The notes: generated by a model from the sequence alone, not told the origin. Positions 16,381 through 25,698 are shown, numbered from the stretch's first letter. The stretch: 64,000 nucleotides of DNA from an uncultured Caldilineaceae bacterium (GCA_951812725.1 OX638330.1:4691405-4755404), one strand, 5' to 3'. Made by a program: numbers and translations.

Positions 16381-17262
16381 GCTTGACGATCTTGCGAGAC
16401 GGCATCTTCAGGGCAACCCCATCGTCCACTTCGGCCATATGGTAGTACGACGGCTCACTGCCTGGCCGTTAACCCCATATGGCCTTGCGTCCTCGTACGG
16501 TACTTCATTTACGCCTTCTCCAATTCTGTATAGAAGAAGAACACGGCGAAGAATGGCAAGCATATTGTGGGAGACGATATGCGCATGTCAGATAGGGGGA
16601 TAATTCCTGATGACTGTTGCAGGCTTATACCTGTCGATGATGCTATTTCGTTGGCAAATATATCGTCGATCTCTCATCCGCTGTCGACCTCCATAGGCAA
16701 GGACTTTCCGGGGTGTGCATTGATGGTCGAGCCGAACGTTAAGGCTGGAACTTGAAATGCTGACAGCGACATCGCTCCGAATGTTCTTTTCCAAGGGCGT
16801 CGCGGAGGGAATCCCGGCTTGCTCTGCGGCCTCCTGACCCTGGTTTCCCAACGACAGTTCCGTCCGACTTCATACACACATCATCGATCAAGAGATTGTC
16901 GATTCTCTTCCAATAGAAGGGAACTAGACGGTTTGTGGATTGACCGCAGTGAACCAACTCGTACCAGTTCTTCTGGCGCACTCGATCTTGCCTTACTGGA
17001 TACGCAGGAATTGCGCTCTCTGGTAAGTAACGATGTAGCATGCGATGACAACGTTCGACAGCGTCTACAGATTCCTATTGCAAGGTTTCAATTTACCGCT
17101 GCGAGATATTTTTTTGATGATGTGGATCCAGGTTGGGTAAGGTACCCGAAAGGGTTGATCGCGACTGGCGCAACGACTACCTTGGACGATCAGCTTTTCG
17201 AAGATGTCTTATGTAGAATGATGGTCGGTCTTTTTTGGATAGAGAACGAGAAAAGACTTATG
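16381..17262. other. low-information region between zinc locus and isomerase gene
   Basis: About 880 bases without a gene I can support. The longest plus-strand frame (16819-17337) would give 172 residues, including IARFQFTAARYFFDDVDPGW, but I recognise no family in it. Its last ~25 codons run antisense through the transposase tail and it lacks a ribosome site. Short minus-strand frames give equally unfamiliar peptides. It may be a decayed gene. Confidence 0.4.
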
Positions 17263-17425
17263 CTAGTTAGGGAAAGCCAGTTTTTGGATCTGCAGGTAGT
17301 CGGGTACGCCCGTGAGTCGATTGAAGTAGATGCATAACGCGTTTAAGGTGAGCTTAGTGTAGAGGCGGGCGCACAGACCCTGGAAAGCATGTGCATGGTT
17401 GGTCTCGATTTGGATGGCCTCATTC
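17263..17425 (-). mobile_element. transposase C-terminal remnant, copy 3
   Basis: The minus strand encodes IQIETNHAHAFQGLCARLYT, then LNALCIYFNRL and PDYLQIQKLAFPN-stop. It is the best preserved of the three tails and keeps the natural C-terminus. It lies directly upstream of the isomerase gene at 17442, which may use sequences at this junction for expression. Confidence 0.55.
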
Positions 17426-17441
17426 GGAGAGATATAGAGAT

Positions 17442-18284
17442 ATGACAACTGCATCCTTTACTATCAGCGCTTTTGGCGACGAGATTGCGTCGGACCTGGA
17501 GTCACAGCTGCAGACGCTCAATGATTTGAAGATCCCGTGCCTGGAGCTGCGGGCGGCGTGGGGTGAGAACGTCCTCCACATGTCGGATGAGCGGGTCGCC
17601 AAGGTGCGGGCGATGTGCGATGCTCACGGCGTGACGGTCAGCGCGATTGGCAGCCCGGTCGGTAAGAGCCCGATCGAGGAGCCGATTGAAACGGAGGTGC
17701 AGAACCTGCGCCGCCTGAGCGAGATCGCCCGCCAGCTGGGCACCGACAACATTCGCATTTTCTCCTTTCACCCGCCAGAAGACAGCGACGATTACGACAG
17801 CTATGTGGACACCGCCATCGACCGGCTGCGCCGCCTGACGGAGGTCGCGGCGGCGGAGGGCGTCACGCTGCTGCTGGAAAACGAGAAGGGCATCGTCGGC
17901 GACACGCTCGACCGCTGCATAAAGCTGGTCGAGGCCATCGACAGCCCCCATCTGGTCTTCCTGTGGGATCCGGCGAACTTTGTGCAGGTGGGCGAGGAGC
18001 GGATCACCGAGCGGGGTTGGCCTCTGATCGGCAGCCGGGTGGGTTATGTACATATCAAGGATTGTACGCTGAACGGCTCGGTCAAGGCCGCGGGTGAAGG
18101 CGACGGGCAGATTCCCGAACTGCTGGAGCGGCTCATCAGCAGCGGCTATCAGGGGATGCTGGCCCTGGAGCCGCACCTGGCAGTCGCCGCGCACAGCAGT
18201 GGTTTCAGCGGCCCGGACGGCATGGCCTACGCGGTGGAATCGCTGCGGAAGGTGATGGGCGCCGCAGGGGCGGCGGAGAGCTGA
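17442..18284 (+). CDS. TIM-barrel sugar phosphate isomerase/epimerase
   Basis: A 280-residue xylose-isomerase-like barrel. Strand motifs include FGDEIASDLESQLQTL, 'LKIPCLELRAAWGENVL', 'VTLLLENEKGIVGDTL' (metal-ligand Glu), 'LVFLWDPANFVQVGEE' (Asp), 'VGYVHIKDCTLNG' (His, Asp) and a late 'MLALEPHLAVA'. It starts at ATG 17442 (MTTASFTISA); the longer upstream frame runs antisense to transposase sequence. Family members act on ketoses, inosose or ulosonates; the exact substrate is unknown. It precedes a GH88-type gene after a 536-base spacer with repeats. Confidence 0.83.
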   Translation: MTTASFTISAFGDEIASDLESQLQTLNDLKIPCLELRAAWGENVLHMSDERVAKVRAMCDAHGVTVSAIGSPVGKSPIEEPIETEVQNLRRLSEIARQLGTDNIRIFSFHPPEDSDDYDSYVDTAIDRLRRLTEVAAAEGVTLLLENEKGIVGDTLDRCIKLVEAIDSPHLVFLWDPANFVQVGEERITERGWPLIGSRVGYVHIKDCTLNGSVKAAGEGDGQIPELLERLISSGYQGMLALEPHLAVAAHSSGFSGPDGMAYAVESLRKVMGAAGAAES

Positions 18285-18367
18285 TTTTGAATAGATCCTG
18301 TATTGCCCAGCCCTTCATCTTTGCTGCCATTCAGGCTATCTGATTGCGCATTCGGTTGGCGGCAACC

Positions 18368-18583
18368 ACGTTGCTGGAGCCGCACTGCTGGAATGCGCAC
18401 ACACGGCCGGAACTGCAGTTTTTAGTAGTCAGTTCTTAGTTTTTGGTGGAACACCAGTCGTCAGGGGAACACCGGAGATTAGCGGTCGATGGTCGGTGGG
18501 TTGAGGCGGCAAGTGGGGGAGGAGACACTGTTGGCTAGACACGCTGCTGGAGCCGCACGGCTGGAATGAGCACACAAGGTCGG
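18368..18583. repeat. pair of 43-bp direct repeats
   Basis: The segments at 18368-18410 and 18541-18583 both read as imperfect copies of 'acgytgctggagccgcac.gctggaatg.gcacaca.gg.cgg', with about five differences. Between them is an AT-rich run of the AGTTTTTAG type found after several other genes in the window. No coding function is visible. Confidence 0.6.
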
Positions 18584-18591
18584 TGAGGGAT

Positions 18592-18662
18592 GGTTTTGTA
18601 GGGGGGCGTTGCGGGGGCGCAGCCCCTGCACAAGGGAGGGCCGAAGGCCCGACCGCCCATAT
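18592..18662. repeat. REP-like double-hairpin element, copy 1
   Basis: A GC-rich unit with two short stems, GGGGC-GCA-GCCCC and GGGCC-GAA-GGCCC, embedded in 'gggggcgttgcgggggcg' ... 'gaccgccca'. Near-identical copies occur at 45041-45106 and 56722-56783. In the last copy the second stem is rebuilt with different bases (GGCCG/CGGCC), which supports structure rather than sequence being retained. Probably a dispersed intergenic repeat. Confidence 0.7.
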
Positions 18663-18820
18663 GCAAAGAGAGAGTATAGAGGAGTGAGGAGAGGGTAAAC
18701 AGCTCCGCTCGCCTCGTTCAGGATTGCGAATCAGTGGCGGCTGCGTAGTTGCGACGGTTTTGTGAAAGAACTGTCCGCTGAAATGAAATTAATGTAAGCG
18801 AACCTGGGAGACAAAAGCCG

Positions 18821-19927
18821 ATGATTGACCTTGATAATCTGATCGCCAAATGTGAAAGAACGGTCGATTTCGCGGCCGTGCAGCTGCGCAACCTGGTGGA
18901 GGCGCATCCGGACCATTTCCCGATGTACACGCAGAACGGGAAGTGGATGCACAGCGGGGAGGCATGGACGAACTGGTGTGAGGGCTTCCTCGGCGGACAG
19001 CTTTGGCTGGTCTACCAGGCCACCGGCGACGAGTATTTCCGCGAGAAGGCCGAGCACTATTCGCGCCTGCTGGAACACCGCAAGACCGACCTCAACGTGC
19101 ACGATCTGGGCTTTCTATTCTTCTCCACCTGGAAGCGCTGGTACGACCTCACCGACGAAGAGGACAAGAACGCGGTCGTCATCGAGGCCGGTCAGACGCT
19201 GGCCAAGCGTTTTAAGGAAAAGGGCGAATACCTGCGCTCCTTTGTCTCCGACGAGAGTCTGTTCATCGACATAATGATGAACGTGCCGATCATCTTCTAC
19301 GCGGCGCAGGCGACCGATGACGAAGAGCTGTGGGAGACGGCCTACCGCCACTGCCTGACCACGCGCCGCTACCTGGTGCGGGGCGACGGCAGCACTTCGC
19401 ACGAAGGGATCTTTGACCTGGAGACGGGCGAATTTCTGCGCCAGACCACGCATCAGGGCTGGCGCGACGACTCCTCGTGGGCGCGCGGGCTTGGCTGGTC
19501 GCTCTACGGCTTTGGCACGGTGTACGGCCTGACCGGGGACGCCCGCTTCCTCAAAACGAGCCAGGACAACGCCTGGTTCTACATGGAAAATACGCCGGAC
19601 CATGGCGTGCCGCAAAACGACTGGATGGAGCAGGACCCGCAGAACCCGCACGAGAGCTCGGCCGCGGCGATCAGCGCCAGCGGCCTGATCCAGCTTTCGC
19701 AGCTGGTCGGCGACCCGACGCTGGGCAAGCAGTATCACGACTACGCGCTCCAGATCGTCGATACGCTGACGGAGCCGGAGTTCGTGGCCTACGAAGACGC
19801 GGGCTGGGAAGGAATCCTCAAGCAGGGCATGTACCACGAGCGGCTGGGGTTGGGGGTCAATGAGAGTGTGATGTGGGGGGATTACTTTTTCCTTGAGGCG
19901 GTTTGTAAGGTGCTGGGCGTGGAGTAG
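18821..19927 (+). CDS. GH88-family unsaturated glucuronyl hydrolase
   Basis: A 368-residue alpha/alpha-barrel of the GH88/GH105 type. Key blocks are NVHDLGFLFF near residue 92 (first catalytic Asp of the family in HDLGF), 'DGSTSHEGIFDLETGEFLR' and HQGWRDDSSWARGLGWSLYG near residue 215 (second Asp region), and 'GVPQNDWMEQDPQNPHESSA'. GH88 enzymes hydrate the 4,5-double bond of unsaturated uronic acids released by polysaccharide lyases and so release the next sugar. There is no signal peptide, so it acts on imported oligosaccharides. Neighbouring isomerase, SDR and dehydrogenase genes could process the resulting keto-uronate. Confidence 0.87.
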   Translation: MIDLDNLIAKCERTVDFAAVQLRNLVEAHPDHFPMYTQNGKWMHSGEAWTNWCEGFLGGQLWLVYQATGDEYFREKAEHYSRLLEHRKTDLNVHDLGFLFFSTWKRWYDLTDEEDKNAVVIEAGQTLAKRFKEKGEYLRSFVSDESLFIDIMMNVPIIFYAAQATDDEELWETAYRHCLTTRRYLVRGDGSTSHEGIFDLETGEFLRQTTHQGWRDDSSWARGLGWSLYGFGTVYGLTGDARFLKTSQDNAWFYMENTPDHGVPQNDWMEQDPQNPHESSAAAISASGLIQLSQLVGDPTLGKQYHDYALQIVDTLTEPEFVAYEDAGWEGILKQGMYHERLGLGVNESVMWGDYFFLEAVCKVLGVE

Positions 19928-20026
19928 GGGCAGTTTTTTTGGTAGCCAGTTTTTTGTTTTTGGTGACTGCATTGGCGGGGAACTGTTCGCTCAGGGGTAG
20001 AAACTGTGGAATGGAAGGGTGATGCT

Positions 20027-20809
20027 ATGGCCAAGGTAGCGTTGGTAACCGGGGCGGGTCGGGGGATTGGGCGCGGCATTGCGCTGGCGCTGGCAGAGGC
20101 GGGGTGGGCGGTGGTGATCAACTATCGCGGCAACGCGACTACTGCCAACGAGACCGCCGGGATGGTCCGAGATGCGGGCGGCGACGCGCTGGTGGTGCAG
20201 GCCGATATCGGCTCCGCGGCGGACCGGGCGCGGCTGGTACAGGCGGCGCTGGACCAGTTCGGCCGCATCGATCTGCTGGTGAACAACGCCGGCATGGGGC
20301 CCCGCACGCGTATGGACATTCTGGAGACAACGGAAGAGTCCTACGACGAGGTGATGAACGTCAATCTGAAAGGGCCGTTCTTCCTCAGTCAGCTGGTGGC
20401 GCGGACGATGCTGGAGCAGCTGGAAGCCGGGCCGGCAGAGGCCGATGGCGGCGGGCCGCAGATCATCAATATTGGCTCGATCAGCGCGTATACCAGCAGC
20501 CCGGCGCGCGGCGAATACTGCATATCCAAGGCCGGTGTGGGCATGATGACGCTGCTGTTCGCCGACCGGCTGGCGGAGAGCGGCATCAACGTCTGTGAGG
20601 TGCGGCCCGGCATCGTCGAGACGGACATGACGAGCACGGTGAAGGAGAAGTACGACAAGCTGATCGGCGACGGGCTGACCCCGATACGCCGTTGGGGGCA
20701 GCCGGAGGACGTGGGCAAGGCGGTCGCGGCATTGGCGGAGGGGCTGTTCCCGTTCTCGACCGGTGCGGTGCTGGATGTTGACGGCGGATTTCATATGCAC
20801 CGGTTGTAG
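20027..20809 (+). CDS. SDR-family 3-ketoacyl-reductase-like dehydrogenase
   Basis: A 260-residue classical SDR: TGAGRGIGRG at residues ~9-18, NNAGMGPRT, 'IINIGSISAYTSSPARGEYC' with catalytic Ser, then Y-C-I-S-K (YxxxK). It ends with 'AVAALAEGLFPFSTGAVLDV' DGG, typical of FabG-like proteins. It binds NAD(P)(H). The context suggests a sugar or ketoacid substrate rather than fatty-acid synthesis. ATG 20027 has GGAAGG eight bases upstream and is preferred over GTG 20006. It follows GH88 after a 100-base AT-rich spacer. Confidence 0.86.
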   Translation: MAKVALVTGAGRGIGRGIALALAEAGWAVVINYRGNATTANETAGMVRDAGGDALVVQADIGSAADRARLVQAALDQFGRIDLLVNNAGMGPRTRMDILETTEESYDEVMNVNLKGPFFLSQLVARTMLEQLEAGPAEADGGGPQIINIGSISAYTSSPARGEYCISKAGVGMMTLLFADRLAESGINVCEVRPGIVETDMTSTVKEKYDKLIGDGLTPIRRWGQPEDVGKAVAALAEGLFPFSTGAVLDVDGGFHMHRL

Positions 20810-20879
20810 CACCCGCCTGTAGCACCCACTTGTAAGACGACAATGGCCGGCGGCCAGCAGACAGGGGAGACTTTAACGC

Positions 20880-21707
20880 ATGAAACTGATCGTTTTCAGC
20901 AAGATGCTCCAGGAAAAGAGTGTTGCCGAGCTGATCGAGTTGGCGCAGCGGCACGGCTACGACGGCTATGATCTGGCGGTGCGGCCGGGCCATCCGGTCA
21001 ACCCGGATAACGCGGCGGAGGCTCTGCCGCAGGCGCAGACGCAGATGGAGCAGGCCGGGCTGCAGATTGGCATGGTCACGGGCAACTTCGATCTGCTTAC
21101 GGCCGACCACCCCCTGGCTGAGCCGCTGCTGGCGGCAATGGACAGCGCCAATGTGCGGCTGCTCAAGCTGGGCTATTTCAGGTTCGAGCCGCAGACGATG
21201 GATTACTGGGAGCAGGTGGACAATGTGCGGCGGGCCTTTGCCGCGTGGGAGAAGCTGGCCAGCATCTACAATGTCAAGATCTGCTATCACACGCACTCGC
21301 ACTACTGCATGGGCCTCAACGCGGCCGCGCTGATGCACCTGTTGCGCGATTTCGACCCCGCTTATTTGGGCGCGTATCTGGACCCCGGCCACTTCGCGGT
21401 CGACGGCGAACCGTTCGACTTCGGCCTGGCGATGGCGCGCGAGCATTTGAGTATCCTCTCGGTTAAGGATGTCCTTGTCGAGCGTGTTGAGAAGAACGGA
21501 CACGGCGCGGCCAAAGCGCTGTGGGTGGCGGCGGGCGAGGGGATTGTGGACTGGACGGCTGTTTTCGGTGAACTGCGCCGGATCGAGTATGACGGTTTTC
21601 TGTCGATTCACTGCGAGTATGACATTGACGACGAGGAAGATTGGTTTGATACTTTTGTGCGCGAAGTGGCGTTTTTCCGCAAGATGAGAGGGAACGGCGG
21701 GGAGTGA
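20880..21707 (+). CDS. TIM-barrel sugar isomerase/epimerase
   Basis: A 275-residue xylose-isomerase-like barrel with MKLIVFSKMLQEKSVAELIE at the start, 'HGYDGYDLAVRPGHPVNPDN', 'YNVKICYHTHSHYCMGLNAA' and 'PAYLGAYLDPGHFAVDGEPF' (Asp and His ligands), and 'YDGFLSIHCEYDIDDEEDWF' at the end. The mid-strand Glu of other barrels in this window is replaced by the THSHY segment, so it belongs to a different subgroup. It follows the SDR by 70 bases on the same strand and is probably part of the same transcript. Confidence 0.82.
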   Translation: MKLIVFSKMLQEKSVAELIELAQRHGYDGYDLAVRPGHPVNPDNAAEALPQAQTQMEQAGLQIGMVTGNFDLLTADHPLAEPLLAAMDSANVRLLKLGYFRFEPQTMDYWEQVDNVRRAFAAWEKLASIYNVKICYHTHSHYCMGLNAAALMHLLRDFDPAYLGAYLDPGHFAVDGEPFDFGLAMAREHLSILSVKDVLVERVEKNGHGAAKALWVAAGEGIVDWTAVFGELRRIEYDGFLSIHCEYDIDDEEDWFDTFVREVAFFRKMRGNGGE

Positions 21708-21766
21708 GGGAGAAGGCGTGAGAGCGTCGGTCACTTCTCGCAGGTTAGGTGAGGAGGCTCAAGCTG

Positions 21767-22939
21767 ATGATAAAGAGTCTTAACGTAAAAGGTCTGAACA
21801 ACCGAATCGATGCCGCCTTGGAGTTCAATGAGGATCTGAACATCATTACCGGCAAGAATGGGTCGGGTAAGACGACGCTGCTTAAGCTGCTCTGGTACTT
21901 AATCAGTGGGAATCTTGCGCGGATTCTTCCTGAGATTCCGTTTCAGAGTGTTTCCATAAGGACTGACTTATTTTCATTGTCTATTGAGAAAGATAATCCA
22001 TACCCTGGAGAGGTCAGAGGTATTTTCCTAGACTTTGAAATACGTGACAAAGCAAAGCAAGCTTTACCGCATTTCCCTACGGACTTTGAGGGGGTGGAGA
22101 TCAGATTTGATAGTGTCGAAAGTGTGAATGGCGCTGGCGGCAGTATCGCTGAATTGATGAAGAGTAGCCTGTTTTTTCCCTCATTCAGAAGAATAGAAGG
22201 CGGCTATGTGAGTCGCGGCACTATCGACAATCCTGAATGGAAGATGACTTCAGGTCTGGAGAAACTTCAGGACTCAATGGAAGGTTTTTCATCTGGAATC
22301 TCAAGAAACGGACACAGATTCATTGCTTCAATCTCAACCAATGATATTGGCCAACTTCTGGAGCAGAAGTACGGCGATATCCATATAAGAATTAGTAATC
22401 TTCAGTCGAAGGTATTAGACGATATTTCACAGAAAATCCAGGTCTCCGCTGGTGGTGAAATAGAGTCTGCGACATCTCAGGCCACTCCTTCTGTACTGAA
22501 TGAGATCCAACAGCTTGCTGACGAACGAGACCGGTTGCGTAGGCCGTTTGTGGCGTTGTCTGAACTTACTCAAAATATCTTACAGTATCAGGCAATTCGA
22601 GTCAGTGGACGGAGTGCCCGCGATGAAGGCGCGGACGGGATTACACTGGGAGAAGAAACAGGCGAGACAGCTCTTGGTACAGTAGAGGAGGCAATCGCGT
22701 CTGATAAACTCTCCTCTGGCGAGAAACAGATGCTAAGTTTTCTGTGCTACAACGCATTCAGCGAGAATACTGCAATTTTCATCGATGAGCCGGAGTTGAG
22801 CCTGCACGTGGACTGGCAGAGACTCTTGCTGCCGACGTTGCTGGAACAGGGAACAGGAAATCAGTTCTTCATCGCTACACATTCGCCCTTCATTTATGCC
22901 AAGTATCCTGACAAAGAGATTTCGTTGGGAGAGGATTGA
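21767..22939 (+). CDS. ABC-type AAA ATPase, PARIS AriA-like
   Basis: A 390-residue ATPase of the AAA_15/AAA_21 (SMC/OLD-like) class. Walker A GKNGSGKT is at 29-36, the ABC signature LSSGEKQM near 314, Walker B AIFIDEPELSLH near 335 and the ATHSP sensor near 369. There is no DNA-binding domain or coiled-coil arm of SMC length. A GAGGAGG box precedes the ATG at 21767. The stop falls within the start region of a DUF4435 gene. This ATPase + DUF4435 arrangement is that of PARIS (AriA-AriB), in which AriA senses phage anti-restriction proteins and releases the toxic AriB. Assignment to PARIS rather than a related OLD-type pair is inference. Confidence 0.75.
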   Translation: MIKSLNVKGLNNRIDAALEFNEDLNIITGKNGSGKTTLLKLLWYLISGNLARILPEIPFQSVSIRTDLFSLSIEKDNPYPGEVRGIFLDFEIRDKAKQALPHFPTDFEGVEIRFDSVESVNGAGGSIAELMKSSLFFPSFRRIEGGYVSRGTIDNPEWKMTSGLEKLQDSMEGFSSGISRNGHRFIASISTNDIGQLLEQKYGDIHIRISNLQSKVLDDISQKIQVSAGGEIESATSQATPSVLNEIQQLADERDRLRRPFVALSELTQNILQYQAIRVSGRSARDEGADGITLGEETGETALGTVEEAIASDKLSSGEKQMLSFLCYNAFSENTAIFIDEPELSLHVDWQRLLLPTLLEQGTGNQFFIATHSPFIYAKYPDKEISLGED

Positions 22940-22950
22940 GGAGCAAGTTA

Positions 22951-23730
22951 GTGCCGACGCCGTCCCCCACGGTAGAGGAATTGGTCGCTGCGCTTCGACG
23001 ATCCGCACTGCCAACGGTTCTTGTTGAAGGCCAAGAGGATATGCGTATCTATCGCTGGATAGAAGCGCGCCTTGGCGTTCGTGCTGCGAATGTATTTCCT
23101 ACGGGTGGTAGAGACAAACTGTTATCTGTCTATGAACGAAGGCAGGAGTTCTCCAATTTGCCGGTTGCCTTTGTCGCCGATAAAGACATGTGGCGGTTCT
23201 CCGGGATTCCATCAAAGTATGATGAGGTCATTTGGACAGAAGGATATAGCATTGAGAATGACCTGTATACAGACGCCGAGTTGGAAAACCTTCTGGACCC
23301 CGAGGAGGCGCAGGAACATCAGCAGATGCTGGAAGCCATTGTCGAATGGTTTGCGTTTGAAGTTGAAGAGCATTTAGCGGGACGACCCTATGAGGTCAAG
23401 ACTCACTGCAATCAGGTTGTCCCGCTTGGGCAGGCGCAAATGGATGAGGACTTTCGCATCAACCGTGGCTTTCGTCCTCCAGAAGAGAAGAATCATCAGA
23501 AGATCAGAAGAGAGTATCAGCTTCAACTCAGAGGAAAGCAGCTTTTCCAAATTCTCGAACGTTTTTTGAACGCCCCTAACCGCGGCACCCGCTATAACGT
23601 CTCTTCGTTGCATGAGATCGCGCTCAAGATGACTGCCGCTCATCCAATGATGGGTCGTTTAATGCAAGAGATCGAACAGAAAATGGCGGATCAGCAATCC
23701 GCCTTAAGTCAGCCCAAGCCATCTCAATAG
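22951..23730 (+). CDS. DUF4435 TOPRIM-type effector, PARIS AriB-like
   Basis: A 259-residue DUF4435 protein. VEG (E26) followed by D30 and Y33 in VEGQEDMRIYRWI, then PTGGRDKLL, then ADKDMW (D77, D79), and WTEGYSIENDLY form the TOPRIM-like acidic site expected of AriB nucleases. GTG 22951 has GGAG seven bases upstream; a TTG at 22936 overlapping the ATPase stop is the alternative. It lies between two metabolic isomerase genes with no metabolic role of its own, consistent with an inserted defence pair. In PARIS, AriB cleaves host tRNA after release; that activity here is inferred from family only. Confidence 0.75.
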   Translation: MPTPSPTVEELVAALRRSALPTVLVEGQEDMRIYRWIEARLGVRAANVFPTGGRDKLLSVYERRQEFSNLPVAFVADKDMWRFSGIPSKYDEVIWTEGYSIENDLYTDAELENLLDPEEAQEHQQMLEAIVEWFAFEVEEHLAGRPYEVKTHCNQVVPLGQAQMDEDFRINRGFRPPEEKNHQKIRREYQLQLRGKQLFQILERFLNAPNRGTRYNVSSLHEIALKMTAAHPMMGRLMQEIEQKMADQQSALSQPKPSQ

Positions 23731-23766
23731 ACAACGAGAATTGTTCATACTGAAAGGATTTCACCC

Positions 23767-24588
23767 TTGCCTTATCCCTACCCACTTGTATTCAGCACAC
23801 TTGGCTCGCCGGGCTGGTCGATTGAACGCGCTGCGGAGCAGGCGGTCGCCGATGGCTACGCCGGGCTGGAAGTCCGCATCCTGGACGGCCAGATAATTCC
23901 GACGGACTTGCCGGCCGAGCGCCGCGCGTCCATCCGCGGCCTGATGAAGCAGCACGGGCTGGTCATCGCCGGCATCGGTGCGTCCACACGCTTTTCCTCG
24001 CCGGACGCGGACGACCGCGCCCAACATCTGGCCGACCTGCGCGGCTATCTGGCGCTTGCGAGCGACCTGGAGGTGCCGATCGTGCGCACCTTTGGCGGCG
24101 GCCCTTCGGAGGGCCAGACGATGGAGGAGGTGATCGATTTGGTCGCGGCAAGCCTGGCGGAGGCCGCGCCAGACGCCGAGCGGCACGGTGTCACCATCTG
24201 CCTGGAGACGCATGACGCGTTCTGTCGCGGGCAGGAGGTGGCGGGCGTACTGCGGCAGGTTGATTCACCGAACGTTAAGGCGGTCTGGGACGTGCATCAT
24301 CCCTACCGCATGGGCGAATCGACCGAGGATACCTGGAATTACATCGGCGAACGGCTGGCCCATGTCCACATGAAGGACGCTCAGCGCAGGGAGGACGGCA
24401 GCTGGGAGTTGAAGCTGATGGGCGAGGGTGAAGTGCCTTGTCGGGAGATCCTCCATCTGCTCGCGGCGAAGGGCTACGACGGTTATATCTGCGCCGAGTG
24501 GGAGAAGGCGTGGCACCCCGATATCGAGGAGCCGGAGGTCGCCCTGCCGCAGCATGCGCGGGTTCTGCGCCAGTGGATGGCGGAATAA
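23767..24588 (+). CDS. TIM-barrel sugar isomerase/epimerase
   Basis: A 273-residue barrel of the xylose-isomerase-like superfamily. 'LVFSTLGSPGWSIERAAEQA' opens the first strand-helix. 'VTICLETHDAFCRGQEVAGV' (Glu, His), 'VKAVWDVHHPYRMGESTEDT' (Asp, His), 'LAHVHMKDAQRREDGSWELK' and 'YDGYICAEWEKAWHPDIEEP' carry the expected metal ligands. The start codon is TTG 23767 with AAAGGA nine bases upstream. It follows the DUF4435 gene on the same strand, so the defence pair appears to sit within a metabolic gene series. Confidence 0.82.
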   Translation: MPYPYPLVFSTLGSPGWSIERAAEQAVADGYAGLEVRILDGQIIPTDLPAERRASIRGLMKQHGLVIAGIGASTRFSSPDADDRAQHLADLRGYLALASDLEVPIVRTFGGGPSEGQTMEEVIDLVAASLAEAAPDAERHGVTICLETHDAFCRGQEVAGVLRQVDSPNVKAVWDVHHPYRMGESTEDTWNYIGERLAHVHMKDAQRREDGSWELKLMGEGEVPCREILHLLAAKGYDGYICAEWEKAWHPDIEEPEVALPQHARVLRQWMAE

Positions 24589-24684
24589 GTTTTTAGTTTT
24601 CAGTTTCTAGTTTTTAGTAACGGCATCACTCTGAATTGGGTAAAGTTACGAAGGGCTGGAAACGACGGGGAGAGTGGGGTTGCG

Positions 24685-25698
24685 ATGGGTACTGAGAAGC
24701 CGAAGGGGCTGTACCTGCTGGGAGAGGGCGCCTTTGACCGCATATATGGGGCGGATTCGCGCCGCGACATCGAAGCGCAGGTGGAGATGGTCGCGCCGTT
24801 GCAGACGCCGGAGTCGGTCGCGGCAGACCCAGCGACGCTGGCCGATGTCTCGCTGATCTTCTCCGGCTGGGGCATGGCGCCCGTGGATGAAGCGTTTCTC
24901 GCCGTTGCGCCCAATCTGGAGGCGATCTTCTATGCCGCGGGCTCGGTCCGCTACTTTGTGACCGACGCCATGTGGGAGCGGGGCGTGCGCCTGACCAGCG
25001 GTTACGGGGCTAATGCCGAGTTTGTGGCGCCGTACACGCTGGCGCAGATTATCCTCAGCCTGAAACGCGTCTGGCATTTCGCCAACAAACTCCGCCACGA
25101 GGGAACCTACAACTCGTTCGATAAGGAGCCGCTGCCCGGCCTCTACACCGGCGTTGTCGGCCTGATCTCGCTGGGCCAGATCGGACGCCGGGTTGCGCGC
25201 CTGCTGCAGGAGACGCTCTCCGTACGCGTTCTGGCCTACGACCCGTTCCTGACGCCGGTGATGGCCGCGGAGCTGAATGTGGAGCCGGTCGGGTTGGAGG
25301 AGTTGTTCCGCCGCTGCGATGTGGTCTCGCTGCATACGCCGTGGCTGCCGGAGACGGTCGGCATGATCACCGGCGCGCACCTGGCCTCGATGAAAGAGAA
25401 CGCCACCTTCATAAACACGGCGCGCGGCGCGGTCGTGAACGAGCCGGAGATGGTCGCCGTGCTGCAGCAGCGCCCGGACCTGTTCGCCCTGCTGGATGTC
25501 GCCTACCCGGAGCCGCCAGAGGCCGGGTCGCCCCTCTACAGCCTGCCCAACGTACTCCTCACCCCCCACATCGCGGGCGCGCACAACACCGAGTGCCTGC
25601 GCATGGGCCGCGTGATGGTGGACGAGCTGGCCCGCTACCTGGCGGGTGAACGCATGGAGTATGAGATCACGCAGGAGACGCTGCCGCTGCTGGCCTGA
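24685..25698 (+). CDS. D-isomer-specific 2-hydroxyacid dehydrogenase
   Basis: A 337-residue NAD-dependent dehydrogenase of the D-2-hydroxyacid family. It has the Rossmann segment TGVVGLISLGQIGRRVARLL, the signature 'ATFINTARGAVVNEPEMV' (Arg of the active site), a later Glu in 'VAYPEPPEAGSPLYSLPN', and the catalytic His in LTPHIAG. It interconverts D-2-hydroxyacids and 2-oxoacids. With GH88 and isomerases nearby, a keto-uronate or ulosonate intermediate is plausible. It starts at ATG 24685 after a 96-base AT-rich spacer. Confidence 0.87.
   Translation: MGTEKPKGLYLLGEGAFDRIYGADSRRDIEAQVEMVAPLQTPESVAADPATLADVSLIFSGWGMAPVDEAFLAVAPNLEAIFYAAGSVRYFVTDAMWERGVRLTSGYGANAEFVAPYTLAQIILSLKRVWHFANKLRHEGTYNSFDKEPLPGLYTGVVGLISLGQIGRRVARLLQETLSVRVLAYDPFLTPVMAAELNVEPVGLEELFRRCDVVSLHTPWLPETVGMITGAHLASMKENATFINTARGAVVNEPEMVAVLQQRPDLFALLDVAYPEPPEAGSPLYSLPNVLLTPHIAGAHNTECLRMGRVMVDELARYLAGERMEYEITQETLPLLA

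Noticed and set aside
16819..17337. 172-codon plus-strand frame
   Set aside because: No recognisable family, no ribosome site, and its end runs through a transposase remnant; noted only as part of a low-information region.
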